Assembly: GCF_000176035.2 (NCBI RefSeq)
Contig: NC_015675.1
Span: 930,001 to 994,000, forward strand
Reading direction: 5' to 3'
Origin: Mesorhizobium opportunistum WSM2075
GTDB taxonomy: Bacteria; Pseudomonadota; Alphaproteobacteria; Rhizobiales; Rhizobiaceae
DNA: 64,000 nt
A model generated the notes under the pieces. That model saw only the letters and a program-made list of their open reading frames with translations. It had not been told where the DNA came from and searched no databases. Position 1 is the first letter of the stretch, and each line of letters opens with the position of its first letter. The translations under genes and the position numbers were made by a program. Positions 56,465 through 64,000 of the stretch are shown here, one piece after another.

Positions 56465-57901
56465 ATGGTCACCGACAGTCTGCTGAAAACCTATGCCGAG
56501 TCCGATGCGCTTGACCTTGCGGGACTGGTGCGCGGTGGCCAGGTCTCGCCGGCGGAGCTGGTCGAGGCGGCGATCACGCTGGTCGAGCGGCTCAACCCGG
56601 CGCTCAACGCAGTGATCCATCGCCTCTACGACATGGGCCGCGCGCAGGCGCAAGCGGTCGACAGATCGGCGCCTTTCGCCGGGGTGCCGTTCCTGCTCAA
56701 GGAACTCGCCTCGTCCTGGACTGGCGCGCCGAACACCAATTCCTGCTTCTACCTGAAAGACATCGTCGCCGACTTCGACACCGAGGTCGTGCGCCGCATG
56801 AAGGCGGCGGGGCTGGTGCTGGTCGGCAAGTCGAACGCACCGGAAAACGGCTGGTCGATCACCACGGAGCCGAAACTCTACGGCACGACGAAGAACCCGT
56901 GGAAGGAGGGCATCACGCCCGGCGGCTCGAGCGGTGGCGCGGCGGCGGCCATCGCCGCGCGCATGGTGCCGATCGCCGAGGCCAGCGACGGCGCCGGTTC
57001 GATCCGCGTTCCGGCCTCCTGCTGCGGCATCGTTGGCTTGAAACCGTCGCGCGGCCGCGTCAGCCTCGCGCCGTTCGGCGACTACTGGTATGGCGGCGCC
57101 TATTTCCTGTGCTGCTCGCGCAGCGTGCGCGACACCGCGGCCTATCTCGACGCGGTATCCGGCGCGCTGCCGGGCGACCCCTATACGCCGCCGGTCCCGG
57201 ACGGCTCCTGGCTCATCCTGTCGGCGCGGGCGCCGAAGAAGCTGCGCATCGGCTTTTCCGTGACGCCGCCCAACGGCACGGCGATCGACGCGGAGGTGAA
57301 GGCGGCGGTGCTGGCGACCGTCGCGACGCTTGAAGGGCTGGGTCACGACGTCGAGGAGCACGACATGCCGCTCGACGCCAATGCCGTCTGGGCGACCTAC
57401 ACCAACATGACCTGCGTGCAGACGGCGGCGACCTTCGCTTACCATGAAACGGTGATCGGCCGGCCGGTAACGCCAGATGACGTCGAGCCGGTGACCTGGG
57501 CGATTATCGAGCGCGGCCGTGCGACCAGCGGCATCAGGCACATCAGCGATGTCGAGCAGCTCAGGCAGGTCGGCCGCGACATTGTCGCCGATCTCAGCGC
57601 CTACGATCTCTTCATCACGCCGACGCTGACGCAGCTGCCACGGCCGTTCGGCTATTACGACATGTCGGAGACCGACATCGACCCCTACAACGCCAAATGG
57701 ACGGATGCGGTGTTTGCCTTCCCCTTCAACATTTCCGGCCAGCCGGCGATCTCGCTGCCGCTCGGCTGGTCGAAAGGCGGCGTGCCGATCGGCGTGCAAC
57801 TGGTCGGCCGTTATGGTGACGAGGCGACGGTGCTGGCTGCGTCGGCGCAGTTGGAGCAGGCGATGCCGTGGAGGGAGAGGCGGCCGCCGGTGAGTGGTTA
57901 G
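56465..57901 (+). CDS. Amidase (amidase-signature family)
   Basis: 478 residues from ATG 56465 (AAGGGAGAGAAAG upstream). Ser-cisSer-Lys triad: K79 in PFLLKELASSW, S155 in GGSSGGAAAAIA and nucleophile S179 in GAGSIRVPASCCG. Cytoplasmic; hydrolyses an amide such as a carbamoylated or acyl substrate (family includes GatA and aryl amidases, but the tail is not GatA-like). Likely in the same transcript as the Gfo/Idh/MocA gene 110 bases upstream, though a 100-base gap leaves room for a promoter. Confidence 0.92.
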   Translation: MVTDSLLKTYAESDALDLAGLVRGGQVSPAELVEAAITLVERLNPALNAVIHRLYDMGRAQAQAVDRSAPFAGVPFLLKELASSWTGAPNTNSCFYLKDIVADFDTEVVRRMKAAGLVLVGKSNAPENGWSITTEPKLYGTTKNPWKEGITPGGSSGGAAAAIAARMVPIAEASDGAGSIRVPASCCGIVGLKPSRGRVSLAPFGDYWYGGAYFLCCSRSVRDTAAYLDAVSGALPGDPYTPPVPDGSWLILSARAPKKLRIGFSVTPPNGTAIDAEVKAAVLATVATLEGLGHDVEEHDMPLDANAVWATYTNMTCVQTAATFAYHETVIGRPVTPDDVEPVTWAIIERGRATSGIRHISDVEQLRQVGRDIVADLSAYDLFITPTLTQLPRPFGYYDMSETDIDPYNAKWTDAVFAFPFNISGQPAISLPLGWSKGGVPIGVQLVGRYGDEATVLAASAQLEQAMPWRERRPPVSG

Positions 57902-57928
57902 TTGGCTAGGCAATCAACGTCGAGTTCC

Positions 57929-58100
57929 GTGGCGCCCCCCTCTGTCCGGCAGGGCATCTCCCCCTCAAGGGGGGAGATTGGACGTTTCGGCGCCGGCTCG
58001 TCTTCTTGCAATGTTGAAAATTGGCGAAAGCGGTCACGGCAGCCAATCTCCCCACCCGTGGGGGAGATGGCCGGCAGGCCAGAGAGGGGCGCCGTAGAGT
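57929..58100. repeat. Palindromic interspersed repeat, family 1, copy e
   Basis: Arms 57935-57985 (GCCCCCCTCTGTCCGGCAGG, AAGGGGGGAGATTGG) and 58042-58098 (CCAATCTCCCCACCCGTGGG, CCGGCAGGCCAGAGAGGGGC). Spacer contains TTGGCGAAAGCGG. It lies between the convergent amidase and M24 genes. Confidence 0.88.
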
Positions 58101-58106
58101 GCCGGC

Positions 58107-59351
58107 CTACCCAATCCCCTCCAGCCGCCTCGGCAGCCGGTTCATCGGCCTGGGCCCTTCCGGCGTGATCAGGAACTGGTCCTCGAGATTGAAGCTGGCG
58201 AGGCCGTCTATGTAGAGCGGGATCTCGAAGGCCAGCACCATGCCGGCCTCGATCTCGACATCGCTGTCGGCGGCGATGAACGGCCATTGTTCGGAGAAGA
58301 CCGATTGACCCACGCTGTGACCGAAATGGCCGCGGCGGTAGGAGCGCAGCCCTTGCCGTGCCAGGCTTTCGGTGGTCACCCGGTGCACATGGGCAAGCGT
58401 GTTTCCCGGCACGAGCGCGGCCAGCCCATCCTCGAAGGCGCGCTCGGCGATGGCGTGCAGTTCCGCCTGGTCGGCGGAAGGCGGCCCGAAGGTGAAATTG
58501 CGCGACATGTCCGAGGCATAGAACCCGACCGTGCAGACCATGTCGCACTTCAAGGGATCGCCGGCCGTGGCTTTGGCGTCGGCGCCCTTGGCCCGGGCGC
58601 CCAGCGTCACATATTCCGCCGTCGCCACCGCATGGGACAGCCCGGCCGCCGCGTCGGCGACGCCTTGCCGGTAGAGCGCGACGAGATCGGCCTGGCGCAT
58701 GCCGGCCATCGCATCCACCTGCAGCCGCTCCAGCCCGGCTTCCGAGAGAAAAATGCCTTGCTGCAGGAGATCGATCTCGCGCTGCGATTTGATGGCCCGC
58801 AGCCTATCCAGCACCGGCGAGCCGTCGACCATCGGGCAATCCGGCAGCAGGGCCTGGATGGCGGCGAAATCGGCGGCGGGGATAAAGTCGAGGTCGACGC
58901 CCAGCGTCGCGCGCGCCAGCCCGAATTCGGCGAGCAGGGACTGCAATTGGCGCACCGAACCGGAGAGGTCGAACGTGGCGGGACGGGAGAAATCCGGCGC
59001 GCGGCCGAGCGAGGCGAGGCCCGCCTCGATGCGCCCGGCCAGGGGAAGGCCGTGAGATACTGTCTCGACCGGTGCGGATTCGATCCAGATCGGGTGCGAG
59101 CGCACGACCGCCTCGGGCGCGGCGGTCCGCAGCTGCGCCGCGTTGAAGTCGGCGACCACGACGCCGATCGGCAGGTCCTGCCGGGCCGGGATGACGACGA
59201 AGCCGCCTCCGGCGCGCCGGAACAGGCCCGCCGGGCCGATCCAGGCGCCGGTCGCATAGTGGAACGCCTCGGGCGCTGAGAGCACCAGCGCCGCGATGCC
59301 GGCCCGTTGCATCAAATGCGCGGCGCGCTGGCGGTCGACAAAGCCGGTCAT
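58107..59351 (-). CDS. M24-family metallohydrolase (creatinase/Xaa-Pro type)
   Basis: 414 residues from ATG 59351 (GGAGAAAGAC upstream). Creatinase N-domain about 1-160, then the pita-bread fold. Metal ligands: the two Asp in LKCDMVCTVGFYASDMSRNF, His in FGHSVGQSVF, Glu in VLAFEIPLY and Glu in FNLEDQFLITPEG. Similar to aminopeptidase P/creatinase/ectoine hydrolase relatives. Being the last gene of a catabolic block, a small-substrate hydrolase is more likely than a general peptidase (inference). Confidence 0.88.
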   Translation of the reverse strand: MTGFVDRQRAAHLMQRAGIAALVLSAPEAFHYATGAWIGPAGLFRRAGGGFVVIPARQDLPIGVVVADFNAAQLRTAAPEAVVRSHPIWIESAPVETVSHGLPLAGRIEAGLASLGRAPDFSRPATFDLSGSVRQLQSLLAEFGLARATLGVDLDFIPAADFAAIQALLPDCPMVDGSPVLDRLRAIKSQREIDLLQQGIFLSEAGLERLQVDAMAGMRQADLVALYRQGVADAAAGLSHAVATAEYVTLGARAKGADAKATAGDPLKCDMVCTVGFYASDMSRNFTFGPPSADQAELHAIAERAFEDGLAALVPGNTLAHVHRVTTESLARQGLRSYRRGHFGHSVGQSVFSEQWPFIAADSDVEIEAGMVLAFEIPLYIDGLASFNLEDQFLITPEGPRPMNRLPRRLEGIG

Positions 59352-59524
59352 AGTCTTTCTCCGCATGCTTGAAGCGGCAACGGAGCATTGCGGGTGCGGA
59401 CAATCAAGCCGTTTGCTCGAACTTCATCATCCCTGAGCGGAGCAGCCGCGTGGCGGCCTCGCGGAAGGCTCGACCGAGACAACAATGGCATTCCATGTCA
59501 AAACTTGCGCAGGGGGGAGATTTC

Positions 59525-60271
59525 ATGAGGATCGACAAAGCCGGTGCCCTGAAAAGGACAGCCATGGGCCTGTTGGGACTGCTCGTCGCCATGGCGGCGG
59601 GGTGCGGTTCAATCGACTATCAGAAACTCACCACGGGTCAGCTGTCGGGAAGCCTTTTCGTTATGTGGGTCGGTGAGGGCAACAGCTCGGGCGACGGAAA
59701 TTTCCTGTTCGTGCCCGACCCACGAGATCCATTGATCTTCCATCGATCGGATCCGTCTGCTCCGGGCAGCACGATCCAGCCGGGTCTCATGTACACGGAT
59801 GGCGGTTCGATCCCGAAAATCGCGCAGGTCTTCAAGGGACTGTCGCCTTGGGGCTACGCGCCGGCCTATATGATTCATGATTGGGTCTTTATCGCTCACC
59901 ATTGCATAGTGGACGGCAGCAGCGAGAAGCGGTTCGACCAGGTTCGCGGAATAGAATTCGATGATTCCGCCGCAATTCTCGGCGAAGCGATCAAGGCGCT
60001 GATCAAGGCTCGACAAGTGGCCCCCAACGACGTGGCGCCAAACGCCATAACGGCTGCCGTCGGAAGCGTGGTCGCCAGGAACCTTTGGGATCAGAAAGGC
60101 GCTTGCAAGTCCCTGCAGGTCAGCGCGAAGGACATCGCCGCCGCGGAGGCAGCCATACCGGGATCGACCAGCAAGGCACGGAATTTGAGGGCTTTCCAGG
60201 TTCCGGAGACGATCGCGCCCGCAATTCCCCAGGCAAAGCCGGCGAAGATCGTGGCTCGCGTGACATTCTGA
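59525..60271 (+). CDS. DUF1353-like lipoprotein
   Basis: 248 residues from ATG 59525 (GGGGGGAG upstream). The lipobox VAMAAGC (C27) marks a type II signal, so a lipid-anchored envelope protein. The mature domain contains YTDGGSIPKIAQVFKGLSPW and APAYMIHDWVFIAHHC, matching the DUF1353 pattern (T-D-x-G/A-S-x-P, then H-D-W/x). Its function is unknown; DUF1353 occurs in phage-associated and free-standing proteins. No phage genes nearby. Convergent with tRNA-Gly via a bidirectional terminator. Confidence 0.8.
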   Translation: MRIDKAGALKRTAMGLLGLLVAMAAGCGSIDYQKLTTGQLSGSLFVMWVGEGNSSGDGNFLFVPDPRDPLIFHRSDPSAPGSTIQPGLMYTDGGSIPKIAQVFKGLSPWGYAPAYMIHDWVFIAHHCIVDGSSEKRFDQVRGIEFDDSAAILGEAIKALIKARQVAPNDVAPNAITAAVGSVVARNLWDQKGACKSLQVSAKDIAAAEAAIPGSTSKARNLRAFQVPETIAPAIPQAKPAKIVARVTF

Positions 60272-60368
60272 GCTGATCCGTGCAAATGCCGGCCGCTGCT
60301 GGTCACCCTGGCTTTGGTCCGCCCAAAGGCTCCGCTTTTCCGGGCTTTCCGGTTTCCGCCCCGATAAA

Positions 60369-60400
60369 CGAAAAGGCCGGACAACAGCCCGGCCTTTTCG
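60369..60400. terminator. Bidirectional intrinsic terminator
   Basis: CGAAAAGGCCGG and CCGGCCTTTTCG form a perfect 12-bp stem with an 8-base loop, having an A-tract on the left and a T-tract on the right. It sits between the lipoprotein gene (plus) and tRNA-Gly (minus) and can terminate both. Confidence 0.85.
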
Positions 60401-60427
60401 TAGATGCTTGATTCCCTGGAAGGAAAT

Positions 60428-60502
60428 TGGAGCGGGTGAAGCGATTCGAACGCTCGACCCCAACCTTGGCAAGGTTGTGCTCTACCCCTGAGCTACACCC
60501 GC
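60428..60502 (-). tRNA. tRNA-Gly (anticodon GCC)
   Basis: 75 nt including the encoded CCA. Cloverleaf read on the minus strand: acceptor GCGGGTG/CACCCGC, D stem GCTC/GAGC, anticodon stem CAACC/GGTTG around TTGCCAA (anticodon GCC), T stem GAGCG/CGCTT (one G-T wobble) with TTCGAAT. Discriminator T. It reads GGC and GGT codons. A terminator lies 28 bases after its 3' end. Confidence 0.97.
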
Positions 60503-60715
60503 TCACACGGCGTCTTGGCCGCAAGCCGGGCCTATATGGCTGAAGAGCGCTGCGATTGCAACAGGGAATCGCGAGCCTTTTTACAAGCTCCGGGGTGATG
60601 CCGGCAAACCGCCGGCTCGGCGCGGATTTCACCGTCGCCTTGCGCGATGGTCTTGTGTCTGCCGCCTCATTGGCCGTAAACGGCAAGGCAAGCAAACGGA
60701 CGAAGAAGAAGATCG

Positions 60716-61213
60716 ATGCCGAAAACCGAAGCCGAACTTTTTGCATTCCTGGCCGAACTCGGGATCGCTGTTTCAACGATACGCCATCCACCCCTCTACA
60801 CGGTCGCCGATTCGCAGGCGCTGCGCGGCGAAATCGCCGGCGGGCACACCAAAAACCTGTTCCTGAAGGACAAGAAGGACAATTTCTTCCTGGTCACCGT
60901 CGGCGAGGACGCCGTCGTCGATCTCAAGCAGATCCACCAGCTGATCGGCGCCGCCGGCCGGGTTTCGTTCGGCAAACCGGAGATGCTGATGGAGCTTCTC
61001 GGCGTCGCGCCGGGCGCGGTTACCGTGTTTGGCGTCATCAACGACAGGCAAAACCGGGTCAAGCTGGTGCTCGACAAGGATTTGATGGAGCATGCCGTCA
61101 TCAACGCGCATCCGCTGACCAATGAAGCGACGACATCGATCGCGGCGGCCGACCTGATCAGATTCGTCGAGGCAACCGGGCATGATGCTGCTATCTTGAA
61201 AGTCTCGGCGTGA
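60716..61213 (+). CDS. YbaK/PrdX-family aminoacyl-tRNA deacylase
   Basis: 165 residues. Belongs to the INS-like editing superfamily that hydrolyses misacylated tRNAs (Ala-tRNA-Pro, Cys-tRNA-Pro and others). GHTKNLFLKDKKDNFFLVTV carries the conserved Lys, and FGVINDRQNRVKLVLDKDLM and HPLTNEATTSIAAADL are the family C-terminal motifs. It is of the stand-alone PrdX/ProXp type. 84 bases upstream of the thioredoxin-TPR gene. Confidence 0.88.
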   Translation: MPKTEAELFAFLAELGIAVSTIRHPPLYTVADSQALRGEIAGGHTKNLFLKDKKDNFFLVTVGEDAVVDLKQIHQLIGAAGRVSFGKPEMLMELLGVAPGAVTVFGVINDRQNRVKLVLDKDLMEHAVINAHPLTNEATTSIAAADLIRFVEATGHDAAILKVSA

Positions 61214-61297
61214 TCGCCACATGGATGGCGAAACCGACTTCCAATGAAGACTTTGCGCCGACCCGCGGGCCGGCGGCGCAACCGAAAGGGTGACGAG

Positions 61298-62323
61298 ATG
61301 AGCGACAACAATCCGTTTGGCGGGTCATTCGGCAGCAATGGCGGCCAGTATTCGACCTCGGTCCAGTATGGCGGAACCGAGCCCGCGCGCGCGAAAGTCG
61401 CGCTTGGCGAAGCGCCCGCCGGACCTGTTGCCGCCGGTCCCGCTGCTGCTGGAGATGTCATCAAGGACACCACGACCGCCGCCTTCGCCGCCGACGTCAT
61501 CCAGGAATCGCGCCGCCAGCCGGTGCTGGTCGATTTCTGGGCGCCGTGGTGCGGGCCTTGCAAGCAGCTCACCCCGCAGCTGGAAAAAGCGGTCAGGGCC
61601 GCCGGCGGCAAGGTCAAGCTGGTCAAGATGAACATCGACGATCATCCCTCGATCGCCGGCCAGCTCGGCATCCAGTCCATTCCGGCGGTCATCGCCTTCA
61701 AGGATGGCCAGCCGGTCGACGGCTTCATGGGCGCCATCCCCGAGAGCCAGATCGCCGAATTCATCACCAAGGTCGGCGGCAAGGGCAATGGCGCGCCGGC
61801 CGTGGCCGAGGCGCTGGCGGCGGCGACCGAGGCGCGTGACGCCGGCGACATGCAGACCGCCGCCGACATCTATGACGCCGTGCTGGCGCAGGCGCCGGAT
61901 ACGATCGAGGCGATCGCCGGGCTTGGCGAGTTGCTGTTCGAGGCCGGCGACACGGACGGCGCCGAAGCGTTGCTGGCGACGGCACCGGAGGCCAAGAAGG
62001 ATGCGCCGGCGCTTGCCGCCGTGCGCGCCAAGATCGCGCTGGCGGCGCAAGCCGCTTCGCTTGGCAATCCGGCCGAGTTCGAGCGCCGGCTGACCGACAA
62101 TCCCAACGACCATCAGGCGCGTTTCGATCTGGCCATGATCCAGAACGCAAGGGGTGAGCGCACGGCGGCGGCGGACAATCTGCTGGCCATCATCAAGGCC
62201 GACCGCGCGTGGAACGAAGACGGCGCCAAGACGCAATTGCTGCAGTTCTTCGAGGCTTGGGGCATGGCCGACGAGGCGACGCTGGCGGCGCGGCGCAAAT
62301 TGTCGTCGCTGCTGTTTTCCTGA
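61298..62323 (+). CDS. Thioredoxin-TPR protein (CnoX/YbbN-like)
   Basis: 341 residues from ATG 61298. A disordered N-terminus (GGSFGSNGGQYSTSVQYG) is followed by a thioredoxin domain about 60-165 with VDFWAPWCGPCKQLTPQLEK, so the WCGPC redox pair is intact, unlike E. coli CnoX (SxxC). Then TPR-like helices about 175-341 (EARDAGDMQTAADIYDAVLA, IEAIAGLGELLFEAGDTDGA). Redox-linked holdase or thiol chaperone in the cytoplasm. Overlaps nothing; probably in one transcript with the Lon-domain gene 114 bases on. Confidence 0.9.
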   Translation: MSDNNPFGGSFGSNGGQYSTSVQYGGTEPARAKVALGEAPAGPVAAGPAAAGDVIKDTTTAAFAADVIQESRRQPVLVDFWAPWCGPCKQLTPQLEKAVRAAGGKVKLVKMNIDDHPSIAGQLGIQSIPAVIAFKDGQPVDGFMGAIPESQIAEFITKVGGKGNGAPAVAEALAAATEARDAGDMQTAADIYDAVLAQAPDTIEAIAGLGELLFEAGDTDGAEALLATAPEAKKDAPALAAVRAKIALAAQAASLGNPAEFERRLTDNPNDHQARFDLAMIQNARGERTAAADNLLAIIKADRAWNEDGAKTQLLQFFEAWGMADEATLAARRKLSSLLFS

Positions 62324-62436
62324 GCCGGTTATCGGTTGTTTTGTCGCACAGGCTTGCGAGATCAGGCCAAAGCGCCAGATAGGAAAAACCAGGCAGAGTT
62401 GACGCGCTTCCTTGTGGAAGCGATCGGAGGAATGAG

Positions 62437-63108
62437 GTGCAAGCGGGAAACGCGCATTACCGGCTCGCCAAGGATTTGCCGTCAGCGATCCCGATCTTTC
62501 CGCTCGAGGGGGCGCTTCTGCTGCCAGGCGGCCGCATGCCGCTCAACATCTTCGAGCCGCGCTACCTGCAGATGGTGGACGAGGCGGTTGCCGGGTCGCG
62601 GCTCATCGGCGTCATCCAGCCTCGCCTCGACGGCGCGCTGCGCGACGATGGCGAGCCGGAGCTCTGCAATGTCGGCTGCGCCGGGCGCATCATCGCCTTT
62701 TCCGAAACCGGCGACGGTCGCTACCTGATTTCGCTGCAGGGCGTGTGCCGGTTCCGCATCACCCACGAACTGACGGTCAAGACGCCGTTTCGCCAGGCCA
62801 AGCCGGCGCCTTTCCTCGCCGACCTTGATGAGGACCAGGCGGCGGACGAGATCGACCGGCCCGCGCTCCTGAGAGCATTTCGCGCCTATCTGCAGGCCAA
62901 CGACCTGGAGGCCGACTGGGAAAGCGTCAGCCGCGCCGAGAACGCCATGCTGGTCAACGCGCTTTCGATGATGGCGCCCTACGGGCCGGCCGAAAAGCAG
63001 GCGCTGCTCGAAGCGGCGGACCTGAAGACGCGCGCCGAAACGCTGATCGCCATCACGGAGATGGCGCTGGCGCGCGAAAATGAAGATTTTGGCTCGAGCT
63101 TGCAGTAA
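62437..63108 (+). CDS. Lon-substrate-binding-domain (LON) protein
   Basis: 223 residues from GTG 62437 (GGAGGAATGAG upstream). A stand-alone LON N-terminal domain: [58 protein letters not shown], followed by a helical C-terminal half. It lacks ATPase and protease domains. Function unknown; possibly an adaptor. A 118-bp palindrome follows before the Trm112 gene. Confidence 0.9.
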   Translation: MQAGNAHYRLAKDLPSAIPIFPLEGALLLPGGRMPLNIFEPRYLQMVDEAVAGSRLIGVIQPRLDGALRDDGEPELCNVGCAGRIIAFSETGDGRYLISLQGVCRFRITHELTVKTPFRQAKPAPFLADLDEDQAADEIDRPALLRAFRAYLQANDLEADWESVSRAENAMLVNALSMMAPYGPAEKQALLEAADLKTRAETLIAITEMALARENEDFGSSLQ

Positions 63109-63118
63109 GATGGGTCGA

Positions 63119-63236
63119 TGTCCGGGTGATGCCGGCCGCAAATGGCGGCTTGCTGCGCTTCCGGTGCTCACGTACGAAAGTACGCTCCGCTCCGGTTCTC
63201 GCAAGCCTCCATTTTCGACTCGGCCTGACCCGGATA
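63119..63236. repeat. 118-bp imperfect palindrome
   Basis: Two arms of about 57 bases are inverted with scattered mismatches around a CGTAC-GAAA-GTACG centre at 63171-63184. Outer ends are TGTCCGGGTGATGCCGGCCG and CGACTCGGCCTGACCCGGAT. It fills the gap between the LON protein and the Trm112 gene. No other copy of it is in the window; unlike families 1-3. Confidence 0.85.
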
Positions 63237-63272
63237 TCAACACATCTTCGGCGCGAAGCTGGAGGAGGCACG

Positions 63273-63512
63273 ATGGCGGATGGGCGTGACGGAAGGAAGA
63301 GCACTGTCGACCCCAAGCTGCTGGAACTCCTGGCCTGCCCGCTGACCAAGGGGCCGCTCGCCTGGGATCCGGAGCGGGGCGAGCTGATCTCTCGGGTCGC
63401 CAAGCTCGCCTATCCGGTTCGCGACGGCATCCCGATCATGCTGCCATCGGAGGCGCGGACGATTTCGGCGGAGGATGTGCTGTCGCCGCCGAAATTGGGT
63501 GGGACATCGTAG
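63273..63512 (+). CDS. Trm112-like protein
   Basis: 79 residues from ATG 63273 (GGAGGAGGC upstream); the longer frame upstream lies in a palindrome. The N-terminal [20 protein letters not shown] and C-terminal [17 protein letters not shown] are those of the short bacterial Trm112/UPF0434 family, related to the activator subunit of tRNA/rRNA methyltransferases in eukaryotes. Only one of the usual zinc-ligand Cys (in ACPL) is visible. Role in bacteria unclear. Confidence 0.87.
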   Translation: MADGRDGRKSTVDPKLLELLACPLTKGPLAWDPERGELISRVAKLAYPVRDGIPIMLPSEARTISAEDVLSPPKLGGTS

Positions 63513-63550
63513 GTTCGAACATATGCGACGAGAAGATTGCCAGAGGCTGG

Positions 63551-63715
63551 CGGGACAGCACCCCCCTCTGGCCTACCGGCCATCTCCCCCACAAGGAGGG
63601 AGATTGGCTGTCGTCCTCGCTTTCGCCAATCTCCAGCGTTGCAGGAGCTGCTGATCTCCCCCTGTTCGCGATGTCCACGGTCCAAACACCTCCTTGCGGG
63701 GGAGAGGAAAGGCGC
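63551..63715. repeat. Family 1 repeat, copy f (truncated and chimeric)
   Basis: The left arm (63551-63607: GGGACAGCACCCCCCTCTGG to AAGGAGGGAGATTGG) and the spacer (CGCTTTCGCCAATCTCCAGC) are normal. The right arm breaks after CTGATCTCCCCC (63663); a 30-base unrelated segment and CTCCTTGCGGGGGAGAGGAA follow. Directly afterwards comes a complete family 3 copy. Confidence 0.82.
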
Positions 63716-63739
63716 GAGTTCGCCAACCTGGGCGCCCTT

Positions 63740-63949
63740 CCTCTCCCTCCGGAGGGGGGAGAGGTGGCGCTGCGCAGCAGCGACGGAGTGGGGGAAGGCA
63801 TTCGCCAAACGCGCGGTCGCCGCAAGGCAGGAACACCCTGGCGAGCAAGGCAAGCAGCGATCAGTCGGAAACATTGCTTCAACGAAAGGTCGACCCCCAC
63901 TCCGTCGAGCTTCGCTCGACACCTCTCCCCCGATCGACGGGGGAGAGGA
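63740..63949. repeat. Palindromic interspersed repeat, family 3, copy e
   Basis: An intact element with both arms (CCTCTCCCTCCGGAGGGGGG, GAGGTGGCGCTGCGCAGC; GGTCGACCCCCACTCCGTCG, CCTCTCCCCCGATCG). It has an intact IS110 target with AG at 63762-63763. The last 50 bases of the window begin yet another arm (GTGGGGGAGAGGTGC), cut by the edge. No gene is seen between 63513 and the end. Confidence 0.9.
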
Positions 63950-64000
63950 AAGGCGCAAACTCGCCAACCCTTGTGCCCTGCCCAAGTGGGGGAGAGGTGC

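Noticed and set aside
59525..60271. DUF1353 protein as a sign of prophage
   Set aside because: No phage structural, integrase or lysis gene nearby, and it has a lipobox; a host lipoprotein is more likely.
60428..60502. tRNA-Gly as attachment site of an integrated element
   Set aside because: No integrase and no direct repeat of the tRNA 3' end found in the window.

Overview
The window reads as chromosomal DNA of a Rhizobiales alphaproteobacterium, most like Mesorhizobium. Coding DNA is GC-rich. Gene order around the origin is the alphaproteobacterial one (dnaQ-coaE-aroE-maf-PPPase, origin, hemE-hemJ-rho-...-mnmE-mnmG-rsmG-parA-parB-holA), and many gene ends carry the long GC-rich palindromic repeats seen in this group. 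Species assignment is inference.

Layout. 0-5.3 kb: a trimeric autotransporter adhesin between two paralogous LuxR-type regulators (the first cut by the window edge), with a small exported protein and a LysE-type exporter. 5.8-10.6 kb: an Rrf2 regulator, a FAD/NAD(P) protein, cystathionine beta-synthase and a gamma-lyase/synthase, forming a reverse transsulfuration operon. 10.7-15.0 kb: a GlxA/AraC regulator with an M24 hydrolase resembling the DMSP lyase DddP, a cysteine hydrolase and an alpha/beta hydrolase, probably catabolic. 15.0-31.7 kb: the replication and segregation core. Genes diverge from a 400-bp gap at 19.07-19.47 kb that has DnaA-box-like sites and an AT-rich stretch and is very likely oriC. 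parS-like sites cluster at 27.0-29.3 kb next to parAB. 31.9-34.4 kb: holA, then an IS110-family element sitting inside a palindromic repeat. 34.6-39.8 kb: all four subunits of branched-chain 2-oxoacid dehydrogenase. 40-46 kb: a saccharopine-dehydrogenase-like gene with a divergent Lrp regulator, then a probable four-gene operon of a small periplasmic protein, a tetra-repeat membrane protein and a two-component system. 46.2-59.4 kb: a second catabolic block (two NTF2-like domains, RidA, amidohydrolase, flavin monooxygenase, RpiR regulator, NitT/TauT-type ABC importer, Gfo/Idh/MocA dehydrogenase, amidase, M24 hydrolase). 59.5-63.5 kb: a DUF1353 lipoprotein, tRNA-Gly, a YbaK deacylase, a thioredoxin-TPR protein, a Lon-substrate-binding-domain protein and a Trm112-like protein.

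The strongest unusual signal is the IS110 element. Because it interrupts a repeat present intact elsewhere, its ends can be read to the base: it is flanked by a duplicated AG (CT on the transposase strand). Its 193-nt non-coding end contains an ordered set of hairpin, target loop and donor loop whose guide segments match the target repeat and the element's own ends, as in bridge-RNA-guided IS110 recombinases. Other leads are the oriC/parS layout, a DddP-like protein lacking the proposed catalytic Asp, a fourfold-repeat membrane protein, and a sequence shared between the two divergent promoters of the second catabolic block.
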